From: Candidatus Aalborgicola danicus
GTDB taxonomy: Bacteria > Pseudomonadota > Gammaproteobacteria > Burkholderiales > Burkholderiaceae_C
Direction of reading: 5' to 3'
Assembly (NCBI GenBank): GCA_016703945.1
Contig: JADJBC010000059.1
Span: forward strand, 186,001 to 250,000
DNA: 64,000 bases
This document shows, in pieces, positions 33,498 through 42,500 of this stretch (positions are counted from its first letter, which is position 1; every line of letters begins with the position of its first letter). The translations under genes were made by a program, and so were the position numbers. The notes under the pieces were generated by a model. The model was not told the origin of the DNA. It saw only the letters and a list, made by a program, of their open reading frames with translations, and searched no databases.

Positions 33498-34934
33498 TCA
33501 AGCGTGCGCTGCAGCGGCTGTGACGTTGACACTCACGGCACGTCCGGCCGTCGCCGTTTTAAGTACGTTCCACAGCATGATGATCATGCCGCTGAGGTAC
33601 AGCAGTCCACCCAACAGACGCAAGACGTAGAACGGGAAGGTTGCCTTCACGGACTCGACAAAGGTGTAGGTCAATGTGCCGTCGGCATTGATAGCGCGCC
33701 ACATCAGGCCCTGCATCACACCGGCTATCCACATGGCGGCGATATAGATCACGATACCGATGGTCGCGGTCCAGAAGTGAACTTCAATCGCCTTCACGCT
33801 GTACATCTGCTTTTGACCAAAGAGCTTGGGAATCAGGTAGTACATCGAGCCCATGGTCACCAGACCCACCCAACCGAGAGCGCCGGAGTGCACGTGGCCC
33901 ACGGTCCAGTCGGTGTAGTGACTCAGCGCGTTGACGGTCTTGATGGACATCATGGGACCTTCGAAGGTAGACATGCCGTAGAAGGACAGGGACACGATCA
34001 AGAAGCGCAGGATGGGATCGTCGCGCAGCTTGTGCCAAGCGCCTGACAGCGTCATGATGCCGTTGATCATGCCGCCCCAGCTGGGGGCCAGAAGAATCAG
34101 GGAGAACACCATACCCACAGACTGGGTCCAGTCAGGCAAGGCGGTGTAGTGCAGGTGGTGAGGACCCGCCCACATATAGGTGAAGATCAGCGCCCAGAAG
34201 TGGACGATGGACAGGCGGTAGCTGTAAACCGGGCGACCCGCCTGCTTGGGGATGAAGTAGTACATCATGCCCAGGAAGCCGGCGGTCAGGAAAAAGCCTA
34301 CGGCGTTGTGACCATACCACCACTGAATCATGGCATCCTGCACACCCGCGTAGGCCGAGTAGGACTTCATCATGCCGGCCGGAATGGCCGCACTGTTGAC
34401 CAGATGCAAAATGGCAACGGCCAGAATGAAGGCGCCGAAGAACCAGTTGGCCACGTAAATATGCTTGACCTTGCGGGTACCCACGGTGCCAAAGAACACA
34501 ATGGCAAATGACACCCAGACCAGCGTGATCAGAATGTCGATAGGCCACTCCAGCTCAGCATATTCCTTGCCCTGGGTGTAGCCCAGCGGCAAAGACAGGG
34601 CGGCGGCCAGAATTACCAGTTGCCAACCCCAAAATGTGAACGATGCGAGCTTGTCGCCAAACAGGCGTACGTGGCAGGTGCGCTGCACGACGTAATAGGC
34701 CGCCGCAAACAAACCACAGCCACCAAACGCAAATATCACCGCGTTGGTGTGCAGGGGGCGCAATCGCCCGTAACTTAGCCAGGGAATGCCCAGATTCAAT
34801 TCCGGCCAGGCGAGTTGGGCGGCGATGATAACGCCGACCAACATGCCGACCACCCCCCAAACCACTGTCATGATGGCGAACTGACGTACAACAGTATCGT
34901 TGTAGACAGTCGCTTGTTGATTTGCAAATGCCAT
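33498..34934 (-). CDS. ccoN: cbb3 oxidase catalytic subunit I (CcoN)
   Basis: 478 residues with about twelve membrane helices. Ligand motifs: RPLHTNAVIFAF (low-spin haem His), WWYGHNAVGFFLTAGFLG (CuB/active-site His with the cross-linked Tyr context), TYMWAGPHHLHYTALPDW (CuB His pair) and DWTVGHVHSGALGWVG (high- and low-spin haem His). It reduces oxygen to water with very high affinity at the inner membrane. It is first in the ccoNOQP operon with GAGG upstream and an FNR box 60-73 bases upstream of the start. Confidence 0.97.
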   Translation of the reverse strand: MAFANQQATVYNDTVVRQFAIMTVVWGVVGMLVGVIIAAQLAWPELNLGIPWLSYGRLRPLHTNAVIFAFGGCGLFAAAYYVVQRTCHVRLFGDKLASFTFWGWQLVILAAALSLPLGYTQGKEYAELEWPIDILITLVWVSFAIVFFGTVGTRKVKHIYVANWFFGAFILAVAILHLVNSAAIPAGMMKSYSAYAGVQDAMIQWWYGHNAVGFFLTAGFLGMMYYFIPKQAGRPVYSYRLSIVHFWALIFTYMWAGPHHLHYTALPDWTQSVGMVFSLILLAPSWGGMINGIMTLSGAWHKLRDDPILRFLIVSLSFYGMSTFEGPMMSIKTVNALSHYTDWTVGHVHSGALGWVGLVTMGSMYYLIPKLFGQKQMYSVKAIEVHFWTATIGIVIYIAAMWIAGVMQGLMWRAINADGTLTYTFVESVKATFPFYVLRLLGGLLYLSGMIIMLWNVLKTATAGRAVSVNVTAAAAHA

Positions 34935-34993
34935 TTTTACCTCTTCTCTATTGAAACCTGGGGCCGATTTTTACCGTTGAGTCGTTTTTCGGG

Positions 34994-35007
34994 TTGACCC
35001 ATGTCAA
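34994..35007. promoter_or_regulatory. FNR box upstream of ccoN
   Basis: TTGACCCATGTCAA is an FNR-type inverted repeat (TTGAC-N4-GTCAA). With the box centred at -41.5, transcription would begin near 34959, about 25 bases before the ccoN ATG. A TAAAAAT sequence lies at the expected -10 position on the minus strand. Confidence 0.7.
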
Positions 35008-35033
35008 ACACCGACGAATGTTCTTAATATTTA

Positions 35034-35171
35034 TTAAGAATCTTTCAGAATCCTTTCACCTTCAGCCTCTATATCTTCAAACTGACCGCGGTGGATGGCC
35101 CACCACAAACCGCCCAGAATGAAGAACACCAGGACCACCGACAGGGGAATCAATAAATACAAGATGTCCAT
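35034..35171 (-). CDS. ccoS: cbb3 oxidase maturation protein CcoS
   Basis: 45 residues, MDILYLLIPLSVVLVFFILG followed by GLWWAIHRGQFEDIEAEGER. One membrane helix with the CcoS signature WWA-x-x-x-GQFEDxExxGxRIL is present. The ATG shares a base with the ccoI stop (TAATG) and has GGAG in front. CcoS is required for inserting cofactors into the oxidase. It is the last gene before the ccoN promoter. Confidence 0.92.
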   Translation of the reverse strand: MDILYLLIPLSVVLVFFILGGLWWAIHRGQFEDIEAEGERILKDS

Positions 35172-37573
35172 TAGGACTCCTTTGTTACAACAACAGGGCG
35201 TGCAAGCCGCAAGGCATTGAGCACCACAAATAGTGAACTTCCGGCCATGCCAAGGCCCGCCAGCCAGGCCGGCAACAGGCCCACCACCGCCAACGGCACA
35301 CAAGCCGCGTTGTAGGCCAGAGCCCACCACAGGTTCTGCCGCACGATACGCAGGGTCTTGCGAGACAGGTCCAGTGACTGCACCACACCGGTCAACTTTT
35401 CACCCAAAATCACGAAGTCTGCTTTGCCTTGGGCCAAAGGAGCCCCCTGGCCAAAGGCAAATGACACATTGGCGCCCGCGAGAACCGGTCCATCATTGAG
35501 CCCGTCTCCCACCATGGCCACGCGGTGCCCACTGGACTGCAAGGCCCGCATCACCGACAGCTTGTCGTCGGGTGAACAACCTCCGCGCGCATTCTGAATG
35601 CCGGCTTGTGCCGCCACACGGGCCACCGACTCACCGCGATCCCCAGACAATATGTGTACCGAAACACCCCGGGCCTCCAGGGACTTGACCGCGTCTATCG
35701 CCTCGGGGCGCAAGTCCTCCTTCAACGAGAACGTCGCAAGCCAGCCTTTCTCATCAGAAAGGTAGGCCGCAACACCCGTAACCGGCATTGACGCGACACC
35801 ACAAAATGCCGCAGAACCCAGACGCAGGTTGAAGCCGTCAACACTTGACAGGCCAGCGTTGGAAAGGTGGACACGGCCACTGACACCCTGCCCGGCGATC
35901 TCGGTGACGGCGCCACAGCGGTAGACGTCAGCGTAGCTAAGGACACCCTCCACATCTTGCCCACACACTTGATGCGCAGCACACAAGGCCTTGGACACGG
36001 GATGCAGGGAATGGCTGGCCAGCGCACAAGCCATCGCAAGTGCCTGTTCAGAAGTCAGTCCGGTGCGCACGTGCACCTGACCCAAAACCATGGCGTCCCG
36101 CGTCAAGGTTCCGGTCTTGTCAAACACCAGCGTATCAATCGCTGCCATGTCTTCGAGCGCCTGCAGGCGCCGAACCAGGACTCCTCCACGCGCCAGCGCG
36201 CCCGCAGCCGCCAACATGGCGGCCGGTGTCGCCAGCGACAACGCGCAAGGACAGGTCACGACCAACACGGCCACGGCAACAATCAGTGCGTGGCCGGGAT
36301 CACGTCCCCACCACCAGGCACAGGCTCCGGCAGCGGCCACTAACACACCGATCAAAAAAGGTTTTGCAATACGGTCGGCAAGCAATGCACCCCGGGGTTT
36401 GGTGGCAGAGGCGCTCTCCATCAACGCCACAATCTGAGCAAACCGCGTGGCCTGACCCACACCCTGGACCCGAACCTGCACGGTGCTGCTGAGGTTGTGG
36501 CTGCCCGACAGAACCTGTGTACCGGTTGCGCGTTCCAGCGGACGCGATTCGCCGGTCAACAAGGCTTCGTCCACCAACGTAGCGCCCTCCAGGATAAGAC
36601 CGTCTGCAACAAACGTCTCGCCTGGATGGACGCGAATCACGTCGCCGACCGCCACGCGGCGCACCGCCACCCGTTCAAACTGGCCATCGTTTTGTCGGCG
36701 CTCCACACTGTCGGGCAATCGGTTCATCAACGCCTCCAGGGCGCCCGCTGTGCGGTCCCGTAGACGCAACTCCAACCAGCGGCCCGTCAGCAGAAAAAAT
36801 ACAAACATCGTCAAGGAATCAAAATACACCTCGCGACCGAAAGTGCCATTGGGTTCAAATGTTCCGGCTGTGCTGATGGCAAACGTGATCAACATGCCCA
36901 AAGCCACCGGCAGGTCCATGCTGATAGAGCCCTGGGTGATGTCCCGCAGGGCATTGCGGAAAAACGGCCCGCACGAAAACAGCATGACCGGCAAGGTCAA
37001 CACCCAAGATGCCCAGCGCAACAATTGCTCCATTTCACCCGTGAGGTCCCCGGGTTGGGCCACATAGGCAGGGTAGGCATACATCATGACCTGCATCATG
37101 CAAAGTCCCGCCACCAGCCAGCGCCACAGCGCCTGGCGGGTCTCCTGTTTACGCCGCTCGCTGGCAAACACGTCGTTGGCCGGCACGGCCCGATAACCGC
37201 TGTCTTGTACAGCCTGGATCCAGGCAGAGGGGAGCACGCGGGCGTCGGACCAGACCACTTTGGCCCTGTGACTGGCAGCACCGACCTCGGCACTGAGCAC
37301 GCCCGGGACCTGTCTCAAGGCATCTTCGACCGTCAGTGAGCAGGCGGCACAATGCATACCCTCAATTACGACACTGGACTCCCAGCAACCGGGCTGCTGC
37401 TCGGACGGTCGGCTGAAAGCGCTCCACTCCTGGGGGTCGTCCAGCAGGCGCAGGGATTCGACGGAGTGAACAGCAGACAAAGCGGATTGCTCTGCAGCCG
37501 CTTCACGCAAAACTGGCGGATCGGCAAAGGGCGCAATAGGTAGTGGCAATGGCACAACGGAAGCAGAAGACAT
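35171..37573 (-). CDS. ccoI: Copper-translocating P-type ATPase CcoI/FixI
   Basis: 800 residues if started at ATG 37573; ATG 37660 is also in frame but would cover the uspA-side FNR box. Domains in order: a disordered N-terminus, a heavy-metal-binding domain with GMHCAACSLTVE, membrane helices, the actuator loop with LTGESRPLE, the ion-channel motif VTCPCALSLATP (CPC), the phosphorylation site DKTGTLTRD and the nucleotide/hinge motif MVGDGLNDGPVLAGANVS. This is the FixI/CcoI class (CtpA-like), which exports Cu to the periplasmic side for cbb3 assembly. It overlaps ccoS. Confidence 0.94.
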   Translation of the reverse strand: MSSASVVPLPLPIAPFADPPVLREAAAEQSALSAVHSVESLRLLDDPQEWSAFSRPSEQQPGCWESSVVIEGMHCAACSLTVEDALRQVPGVLSAEVGAASHRAKVVWSDARVLPSAWIQAVQDSGYRAVPANDVFASERRKQETRQALWRWLVAGLCMMQVMMYAYPAYVAQPGDLTGEMEQLLRWASWVLTLPVMLFSCGPFFRNALRDITQGSISMDLPVALGMLITFAISTAGTFEPNGTFGREVYFDSLTMFVFFLLTGRWLELRLRDRTAGALEALMNRLPDSVERRQNDGQFERVAVRRVAVGDVIRVHPGETFVADGLILEGATLVDEALLTGESRPLERATGTQVLSGSHNLSSTVQVRVQGVGQATRFAQIVALMESASATKPRGALLADRIAKPFLIGVLVAAAGACAWWWGRDPGHALIVAVAVLVVTCPCALSLATPAAMLAAAGALARGGVLVRRLQALEDMAAIDTLVFDKTGTLTRDAMVLGQVHVRTGLTSEQALAMACALASHSLHPVSKALCAAHQVCGQDVEGVLSYADVYRCGAVTEIAGQGVSGRVHLSNAGLSSVDGFNLRLGSAAFCGVASMPVTGVAAYLSDEKGWLATFSLKEDLRPEAIDAVKSLEARGVSVHILSGDRGESVARVAAQAGIQNARGGCSPDDKLSVMRALQSSGHRVAMVGDGLNDGPVLAGANVSFAFGQGAPLAQGKADFVILGEKLTGVVQSLDLSRKTLRIVRQNLWWALAYNAACVPLAVVGLLPAWLAGLGMAGSSLFVVLNALRLARPVVVTKES

Positions 37574-37609
37574 GGGTTCAGAGTGTGCAGGCTGGGCATC
37601 GTCCACGAC

Positions 37610-37623
37610 TTGATGTAGATCAA
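37610..37623. promoter_or_regulatory. FNR box upstream of uspA / ccoI
   Basis: TTGATGTAGATCAA is a perfect TTGAT-N4-ATCAA site. A class II geometry gives a uspA transcript start near 37658, 23 bases before its ATG. The same box is only 37 bases from the ccoI ATG at 37573, which makes uspA the better target. Confidence 0.78.
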
Positions 37624-37680
37624 GATCGAACAAGCTGCATAGGTTAACCTGAAGCACCATCCACTACAAGGTGAAAAGAC

Positions 37681-38124
37681 ATGTACCAACGCATACTGGT
37701 TGCAACCGACGGTTCCACCCTGTCCAAAAAGGCGATCAAGGCCGCCATTGACCTGGCGGCACTCTGCGGCGCCGAATTGGTGGCAGTCAAGGTCGTTCCC
37801 CGTTATCCGCAGAGCTACTTTGAAGGCGGCATCGCATTGCAGCCCGAAGAAGTGCGCCGGGTGGAGTCGCAGTGGGCCGATGAAGGGCAGGCGGTTGTGG
37901 ATGCAGTCAAGAAGACAGCACTGGCAAAGGGTGTGACGACCAAGGCCATCACCGTGAAATCAGACGTGGTGTCCGATGCCGTTTTGGCCGCCGCCAAAAA
38001 GCAGCAATGTGACCTCATCGTGATGGCGTCACACGGGCGCAAGGGCATCAAACGCCTGCTGCTGGGCAGCGAGACCCAGCATGTATTGACCCACGCCACG
38101 ATACCGGTCCTCGTACTCAAATAA
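37681..38124 (+). CDS. Universal stress protein UspA family
   Basis: 147 residues, AAGGTG before the ATG. The N-terminus is MYQRILVATDGSTLSKKAIK and the C-terminal nucleotide-binding signature is GRKGIKRLLLGSETQHVLTH, an ATP-binding type (G-x2-G-x9-G-S). Such proteins commonly accumulate in low oxygen. The perfect FNR box 58-71 bases upstream supports microaerobic induction here. It is divergent from ccoI and followed by a hairpin terminator. Confidence 0.92.
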   Translation: MYQRILVATDGSTLSKKAIKAAIDLAALCGAELVAVKVVPRYPQSYFEGGIALQPEEVRRVESQWADEGQAVVDAVKKTALAKGVTTKAITVKSDVVSDAVLAAAKKQQCDLIVMASHGRKGIKRLLLGSETQHVLTHATIPVLVLK

Positions 38125-38178
38125 AAAGTAACTCAAGCCCCCGTCCAATGGGGGCTGGCAGCTATTTTTTTTGTAGCG
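38125..38178 (-). repeat. Dispersed element, copy 4 (also acts as terminator; supplies matB stop)
   Basis: The minus strand reads GCTACAAAAAAAATAGCTGC, then CAGCCCCCATTGGACGGGGG and CTTGAG. The two ends match the shared pattern, but the centre has become a perfect hairpin. CTA CAA AAA AAA TAG encodes the last residues and stop of the synthetase gene. Confidence 0.6.
38136..38172. terminator. Bidirectional terminator between uspA and matB-like gene
   Basis: AGCCCCC (38136-38142), a 7-base loop and GGGGGCT (38150-38156) form a stable stem. A T8 run (38165-38172) follows on the plus strand at short distance, and an A/T-rich stretch lies on the other side. It serves the convergent uspA and synthetase genes. 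Confidence 0.65.
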
Positions 38179-39745
38179 TTGTTGCGTTAGCGGCGTGTAG
38201 TGCCCCTGTCGATGGGGACTGATATTGGTTGCGCAGTACGTTTTTCTGTACCTTGCCCATGGCATTGCGCGGCAATTCGACCACCACATCACAGCGCTTG
38301 GGTACTTTGAAGTTTGCCAGTGTGGCCTTGAGATTTGCCAAAATAGTGAGGGGTTCCAACTTGAAACCTGGTTTGGCAATCACCACCGCCACCCCCACCT
38401 CCCCAAAATCGGCATCGGGCACCCCCACCACCGCACTTTCTGCCACACCCGGCAGTGCATTGATGTAGCCCTCGATCTCGGCCGGGTAGACGTTGTAACC
38501 ACCACTGATGATCAGGTCTTTGCTGCGCCCGACGATGGTGACATAACCGTCGGTATCGATAGTTCCCACGTCGCCCGTCTTGAAGTAGCCGTCGGCGGTA
38601 AATTCTTCTTGGGTTTTCTCCGGCATCTGCCAGTAGCCACTGAACACATTGGGGCCCTTGACCTGGATGCCACCCACCTCGCCCGGAGCCAGCGTTTGCC
38701 CGGCGTCGTCCTGCACCCGCAAACTCACACCCGGCAACGGGAACCCGACGGTGCCACCACGGCGTTCACCTTGGTTGCCATAGCGGGCATCGGGCGTGTA
38801 GGGGTTGGAGGTCAACATCGCGGTTTCGCTCATGCCATAACGCTCCAGAATGGTGTGGCCGGTGCGCGCAATCCATTCGTTGAACGTGTCAATCAACAAC
38901 GGTGCCGAACCGGCGATAAAGAGCCGCATAAGACGGGTGACCTGGCTGTCCAGCTCCCTTTCAGCCAGCAGGCGCACGTACAGCGTCGGCACACCCATGA
39001 ACACGGTGGCGGATGGCAGTTTCTCAATGACCTGTTTGGGCTCAAAACGGGACATCCAGATCATCTTGCTGCCATTGAGCATAGCCCCATGCACGGCCAC
39101 AAACAAACCGTGCACATGGAAGATGGGCAACACATGGAGCAATACATCACCCGGCACCCAGCCCCAGTAGTCTTTGAGCGTGCGGGCGTTGCTCAGCAAG
39201 TTGCCGTGGGACAACATGGCCCCCTTGCTGCGCCCTGTGGTGCCGCTTGTGTACAGAATGGCGGCCAGATCATCGGCCCGCCGGGGCACCACGAAGTGTT
39301 GGTCACTGCAATGGGCGGCGCGGTCCAGCAGGGAACCGGTCCGGTCATCCCCCAGCGTAAACACCTGCTGGGTGCCGGCCTTGAAGGCAATTTTGCTGAC
39401 CCAGCCAAAATTTTTGGGGCTGCAGACCACCACCGCAGGCTGGGCGTTACCAATGAAGTACTCGATTTCGGCGCTCAGGTAGGCGGTATTCAGCGGCAGG
39501 AACACCAGCCCCGAGCGCAGCGTAGCCAGATACAACATCAAGGCCTCCACCGACTTTTCCACCTGCACGGCGATGCGCGCACCTTCTGGCAGGTGCATCG
39601 AACCCAGCAAATTGGCCATCATGGCAGTCGCACGGTCGAGATCGCGCCAGGAGTAGTTCAAGCCTTGGTCCGTCTCAATGGCGGTTGTGTCAAGGTCGTC
39701 GGGGAAAGCGGCCCGCAGGGCGGCAAACAGGTTCTCTTGGTTCAT
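38162..39745 (-). CDS. matB: Malonyl-CoA synthetase-like AMP-dependent ligase
   Basis: 527 residues from ATG 39745; upstream in-frame codons to 39796 have no start support. Adenylate-forming motifs: ILYTSGTTGRSKGAMLSHGN, GYFKTGDVG and GRSKDLIISGGYNVYPAEIE, then the catalytic lysine in PRNAMGKVQKNVLR. The GRSKDLIISGG block and the overall length fit malonyl-CoA synthase MatB (malonate + CoA + ATP). A general medium-chain acyl-CoA ligase is the alternative. It is clustered with an enoyl-CoA hydratase and a Bug binding protein that could import a carboxylate. The last four residues derive from a dispersed repeat. Confidence 0.8.
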   Translation of the reverse strand: MNQENLFAALRAAFPDDLDTTAIETDQGLNYSWRDLDRATAMMANLLGSMHLPEGARIAVQVEKSVEALMLYLATLRSGLVFLPLNTAYLSAEIEYFIGNAQPAVVVCSPKNFGWVSKIAFKAGTQQVFTLGDDRTGSLLDRAAHCSDQHFVVPRRADDLAAILYTSGTTGRSKGAMLSHGNLLSNARTLKDYWGWVPGDVLLHVLPIFHVHGLFVAVHGAMLNGSKMIWMSRFEPKQVIEKLPSATVFMGVPTLYVRLLAERELDSQVTRLMRLFIAGSAPLLIDTFNEWIARTGHTILERYGMSETAMLTSNPYTPDARYGNQGERRGGTVGFPLPGVSLRVQDDAGQTLAPGEVGGIQVKGPNVFSGYWQMPEKTQEEFTADGYFKTGDVGTIDTDGYVTIVGRSKDLIISGGYNVYPAEIEGYINALPGVAESAVVGVPDADFGEVGVAVVIAKPGFKLEPLTILANLKATLANFKVPKRCDVVVELPRNAMGKVQKNVLRNQYQSPSTGALHAANATTLQKK

Positions 39746-39792
39746 GGTGCGGACGTTGAGATAAAAAACTGGAGGGATGTGGTTAACTCGGA

Positions 39793-40569
39793 TCAAAACT
39801 GCGGGGGCCGCTTTTCGGTAAAAGCCTTCACGCCTTCGCGATGCTCTTGCGAATCTGCGTAATGGTAAGCATGCGCTATCAAATCAGAAGCAATGCTTTC
39901 AGATAAAACGGGGGCTAGAGCCCTGAATGACCGTTTGTTCAGGCGCGCCGCCTGCGGTGCCAAAGGACGCATGCGCTGCACACAAACCGCAACCGCCGCG
40001 GCCAACTCTGTGTCTTTTACGACCTGGTTCAGGAAACCACGCTGTTGCATGGTTTGGGCATCGAGCACGGCGGCGGACAACAACATCTCGCGGGCCGTCA
40101 GCTCGCCGACACTGCGCATCACCAAGGCCGCCTCCCGGGGGGCCATGGGAAAGCCGAGTTTGGCAATCGGCGCACCAAAACGAGCCGCTTCACTGGCGAT
40201 ACGCAGGTCGCAGCAGCTGGCAATCTCCAACCCAGCGCCCATGCAGTTGCCGTCAATCTGGGCGATCACCGGAACATCACAATCGAGCATGGCCTGCAAG
40301 CCGCCCCATACATCGTTTTCGTGAAAGTCACGCAGCAGCTGAACATCGAACCGGAAGGCCGGGTACTCGGCAATATCCCCGCCGGCACAGAAATGTGCGC
40401 CCTGCCCCTGCACCACCACACAGCGCAAATCGGATTGGGCCTGGAAGTCTTCAAACACCTTTCGCAGGCTGCGCCACATGCTGCGCGACATCGCATTGAA
40501 CTTGCCCGCATGGGTTAACGTCACGGTTGCCAAACCGCCATCCCAAACTACCGAAACCGTTCCAGCCAT
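39793..40569 (-). CDS. Enoyl-CoA hydratase/isomerase family protein
   Basis: 258 residues from ATG 40569. Crotonase pattern: LTHAGKFNAMSRSMWRSL, oxyanion loop GAHFCAGGDIAEY, and QIDGNCMGAGLEIASCCDLRIASE with the G-x-C-x-G-A-G loop. The glutamate region reads AKLGFPMAPREAALVM. It lies 47 bases upstream of the synthetase gene on the same strand and just after the Bug gene, so the three are probably one operon for uptake and CoA activation of an organic acid. Near its C-terminus (39862-39948) the DNA loosely resembles the dispersed repeat. Confidence 0.88.
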   Translation of the reverse strand: MAGTVSVVWDGGLATVTLTHAGKFNAMSRSMWRSLRKVFEDFQAQSDLRCVVVQGQGAHFCAGGDIAEYPAFRFDVQLLRDFHENDVWGGLQAMLDCDVPVIAQIDGNCMGAGLEIASCCDLRIASEAARFGAPIAKLGFPMAPREAALVMRSVGELTAREMLLSAAVLDAQTMQQRGFLNQVVKDTELAAAVAVCVQRMRPLAPQAARLNKRSFRALAPVLSESIASDLIAHAYHYADSQEHREGVKAFTEKRPPQF

Positions 40570-40583
40570 GGCAAAAACCCGGC

Positions 40584-41576
40584 TTATTCGAGTTTGGCGC
40601 CAGACGCCTTCACCACACCGGCCCAACGTTTGACTTCGGCGCTGACAAAACTGCCGAACTGCTGGGGCGTCATGGTCGGGAATTCGGCACCGTTGCCAGC
40701 CCAGGCAGTTTTGATCTCGTCCATGGTGCCCAAACGGCGAATTTCCTCCACGATACGGGCCTGCACCTCAGCCGGTGTGCCCTTGGGCGCCCATAAACCG
40801 TACCAAGTGGTCACTGTGTAGTCAGGCAGACCGAGTTCGGCGGCACACGGAATGTCGGGGAAGGCCGCATTGCGTTTGGCCCCGGATACCATCAATGCCT
40901 TGATTCGCCCGCCTTTGATGTGTGCTGCTGACGAACCCAGGCCGTCAAACAACATATCGACATTGCCGGCGATCAGGTCTTGCAGCGCCGGGCCCGCGCC
41001 GCGGTAGGGAATGTGGGTGATAAAAGTCTTGGACTGCTGTTTGAACAGCTCCCCCGCCAGGTGGTGCGAAGTGCCTGCTCCGGCCGAGGCGTAGTTCAAT
41101 TTTCCCGGATTGGCCTGAACCTGGCGCATAAAGGCGCCAAAGTCACCCTGGATATTCTTGGGGTTAACCACCAGCACCTGGGGCACATTGGCCAGCAGCG
41201 CCAGCGGGATGAAGTCTGTCTCGATGTTGTAGTCCAGCCGTGGGTACATGGACGGTGCAATGGCGTGGTGGACAGCACCCATGAACAAGGTGTAACCGTC
41301 TGGAAGCGCCTTGGCCGCAACACTGGCCCCCAGTGTGCCACCGGCGCCACCCCGGTTGTCGATGACCATCTGGGTCCCGTTCAACTTGGAGAACTGGGCC
41401 GACATCGGACGTGCGAATGCATCGGTGCCCCCACCAGCCGGAAACGGTACCACCAGGGTCACCGGTTTGGCTGGCCATCGCGTTTGCGCCCGGGCCAAAC
41501 CCGGCACAACGCCTGCGGCAGCGAGGCTGGCCAGCACCACCTGGCGTCGGCTGACGCCCTCATTTGTTATCGGCAT
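40584..41576 (-). CDS. Bug-family (TctC-like) periplasmic substrate-binding protein
   Basis: 330 residues. The leader has a twin-arginine-like signal (SRRQVVLASLAAAGVVPGLARA). The mature protein shows the TctC/Bug blocks WPAKPVTLVVPFPAGGGTDA, IDNRGGAGGTLGASVAAKA and PDGYTLFMG, plus IPYRGAGPALQDLIAGNVD. Bug proteins bind carboxylates in the periplasm; most are orphans without a cognate TctAB transporter, as here. Association with a malonyl-CoA-synthetase-like gene suggests a dicarboxylate such as malonate (inference). Confidence 0.92.
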   Translation of the reverse strand: MPITNEGVSRRQVVLASLAAAGVVPGLARAQTRWPAKPVTLVVPFPAGGGTDAFARPMSAQFSKLNGTQMVIDNRGGAGGTLGASVAAKALPDGYTLFMGAVHHAIAPSMYPRLDYNIETDFIPLALLANVPQVLVVNPKNIQGDFGAFMRQVQANPGKLNYASAGAGTSHHLAGELFKQQSKTFITHIPYRGAGPALQDLIAGNVDMLFDGLGSSAAHIKGGRIKALMVSGAKRNAAFPDIPCAAELGLPDYTVTTWYGLWAPKGTPAEVQARIVEEIRRLGTMDEIKTAWAGNGAEFPTMTPQQFGSFVSAEVKRWAGVVKASGAKLE

Positions 41577-41608
41577 GATTGTCTCCTTTTGTTGTTAATG
41601 ACACCAAA

Positions 41609-41666
41609 CTACTATCAAAATAATAGCTAGATACGCAATGTATTCGAGGGCTAGAGCACTATTTCA
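41609..41666 (+). repeat. Dispersed ~60-bp element, copy 5 (supplies lgt stop)
   Basis: CTACTATCAAAATAATAGCT, then AGATACGCAATGTATTCGAG and GGCTAGAGCACTATTTCA: a clear copy in plus orientation. Its right end includes the complement of the lgt stop codon (41664-41666). Confidence 0.8.
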
Positions 41667-42476
41667 CTTTAAAGTTTTGCGTTTCCCAGCCCAAGCCCAC
41701 AAGACGGCACCGGCCAGCACCATCGGCACACACAACCACTGGCCCATGCTCATGCCCAGGCTCAGCAGACCCAGATGGGCATCTGGCTCGCGGAAAAACT
41801 CCGCAATGAATCGCATGACACCATACCCAAACAAGAATGCCGCCGCAACCTGACCCTGCTTGGGCGCCCTGCGGGCATACAGCCACAGCAGCACAAACAA
41901 CAACACACCTTCCAACAGGAACTGGTACACCTGTGAAGGGTGGCGGGGCAAGTCACCAGCGCCCCGAAACACCATGCCCCACGGCAGGGACGGGTCGGCC
42001 AGACGCCCCCACAACTCGCCATTGATGAAATTACCCACCCGCCCCGCCGCCAGGCCGGTGGGGACACAGGGCGCGACAAAATCCGCCACCTGCCAGAAAG
42101 GCTTGTTGCGAGACCGGGCAAACCACACCATGGCCACAATCACACCCAACATGCCGCCATGAAAACTCATGCCGCCTTGCCACACATAAAACACCTCCAG
42201 CGGGTGAGACAGGTAATAGGCGGGTTTGTAAAACAGGCAATAACCCAGGCGACCACCCAGCACTACCCCCATGACGCCCATGAATAAAATGTCTTCAACG
42301 TCTCGAAAGGACCATGCACCGGGGCCTTGGAGGCCGGCATATGGTGCGTGGCGCAGGCGCTGGCGCCCCAGAAACATGAACAGCGCAAACGCCGCTAAAT
42401 AGGTTAGTCCATACCAGTGGATGGCAATCGGGCCCAGTTGCAGGGCGACCGGATCAATTTGAGGATGAATCAACAT
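41664..42476 (-). CDS. lgt: Prolipoprotein diacylglyceryl transferase Lgt
   Basis: 270 residues from ATG 42476 (MLIHPQIDPVALQLGPIAIH). Seven membrane helices and the Lgt signature GRVGNFINGELWGR with its catalytic Arg/Asn are present. Other conserved blocks are YVWQGGMSFHGGMLG, RHPSQVYQ and the terminal helices. It transfers diacylglycerol from phosphatidylglycerol to the lipobox cysteine of lipoproteins in the inner membrane, for example the OmpA lipoprotein here. It follows the LysR gene by 24 bases on the same strand. Confidence 0.95.
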   Translation of the reverse strand: MLIHPQIDPVALQLGPIAIHWYGLTYLAAFALFMFLGRQRLRHAPYAGLQGPGAWSFRDVEDILFMGVMGVVLGGRLGYCLFYKPAYYLSHPLEVFYVWQGGMSFHGGMLGVIVAMVWFARSRNKPFWQVADFVAPCVPTGLAAGRVGNFINGELWGRLADPSLPWGMVFRGAGDLPRHPSQVYQFLLEGVLLFVLLWLYARRAPKQGQVAAAFLFGYGVMRFIAEFFREPDAHLGLLSLGMSMGQWLCVPMVLAGAVLWAWAGKRKTLK

Positions 42477-42500
42477 GGGCCGTATTGTGCATGCCGTCAC

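Noticed and set aside
38225..39862. Long open frame antisense to the matB-like gene (545 codons)
   Set aside because: The opposite strand encodes a protein with all adenylate-forming motifs; the antisense product has none.
39862..39948. Possible further copy of the dispersed element near the C-terminus of the enoyl-CoA hydratase gene
   Set aside because: It contains GCTCTAGCCCCCG and GATAGCGCATGC and an ACGCAGATTC segment, but the order and spacing differ from the clear copies and the encoded residues look normal for the family end. Too weak to list.
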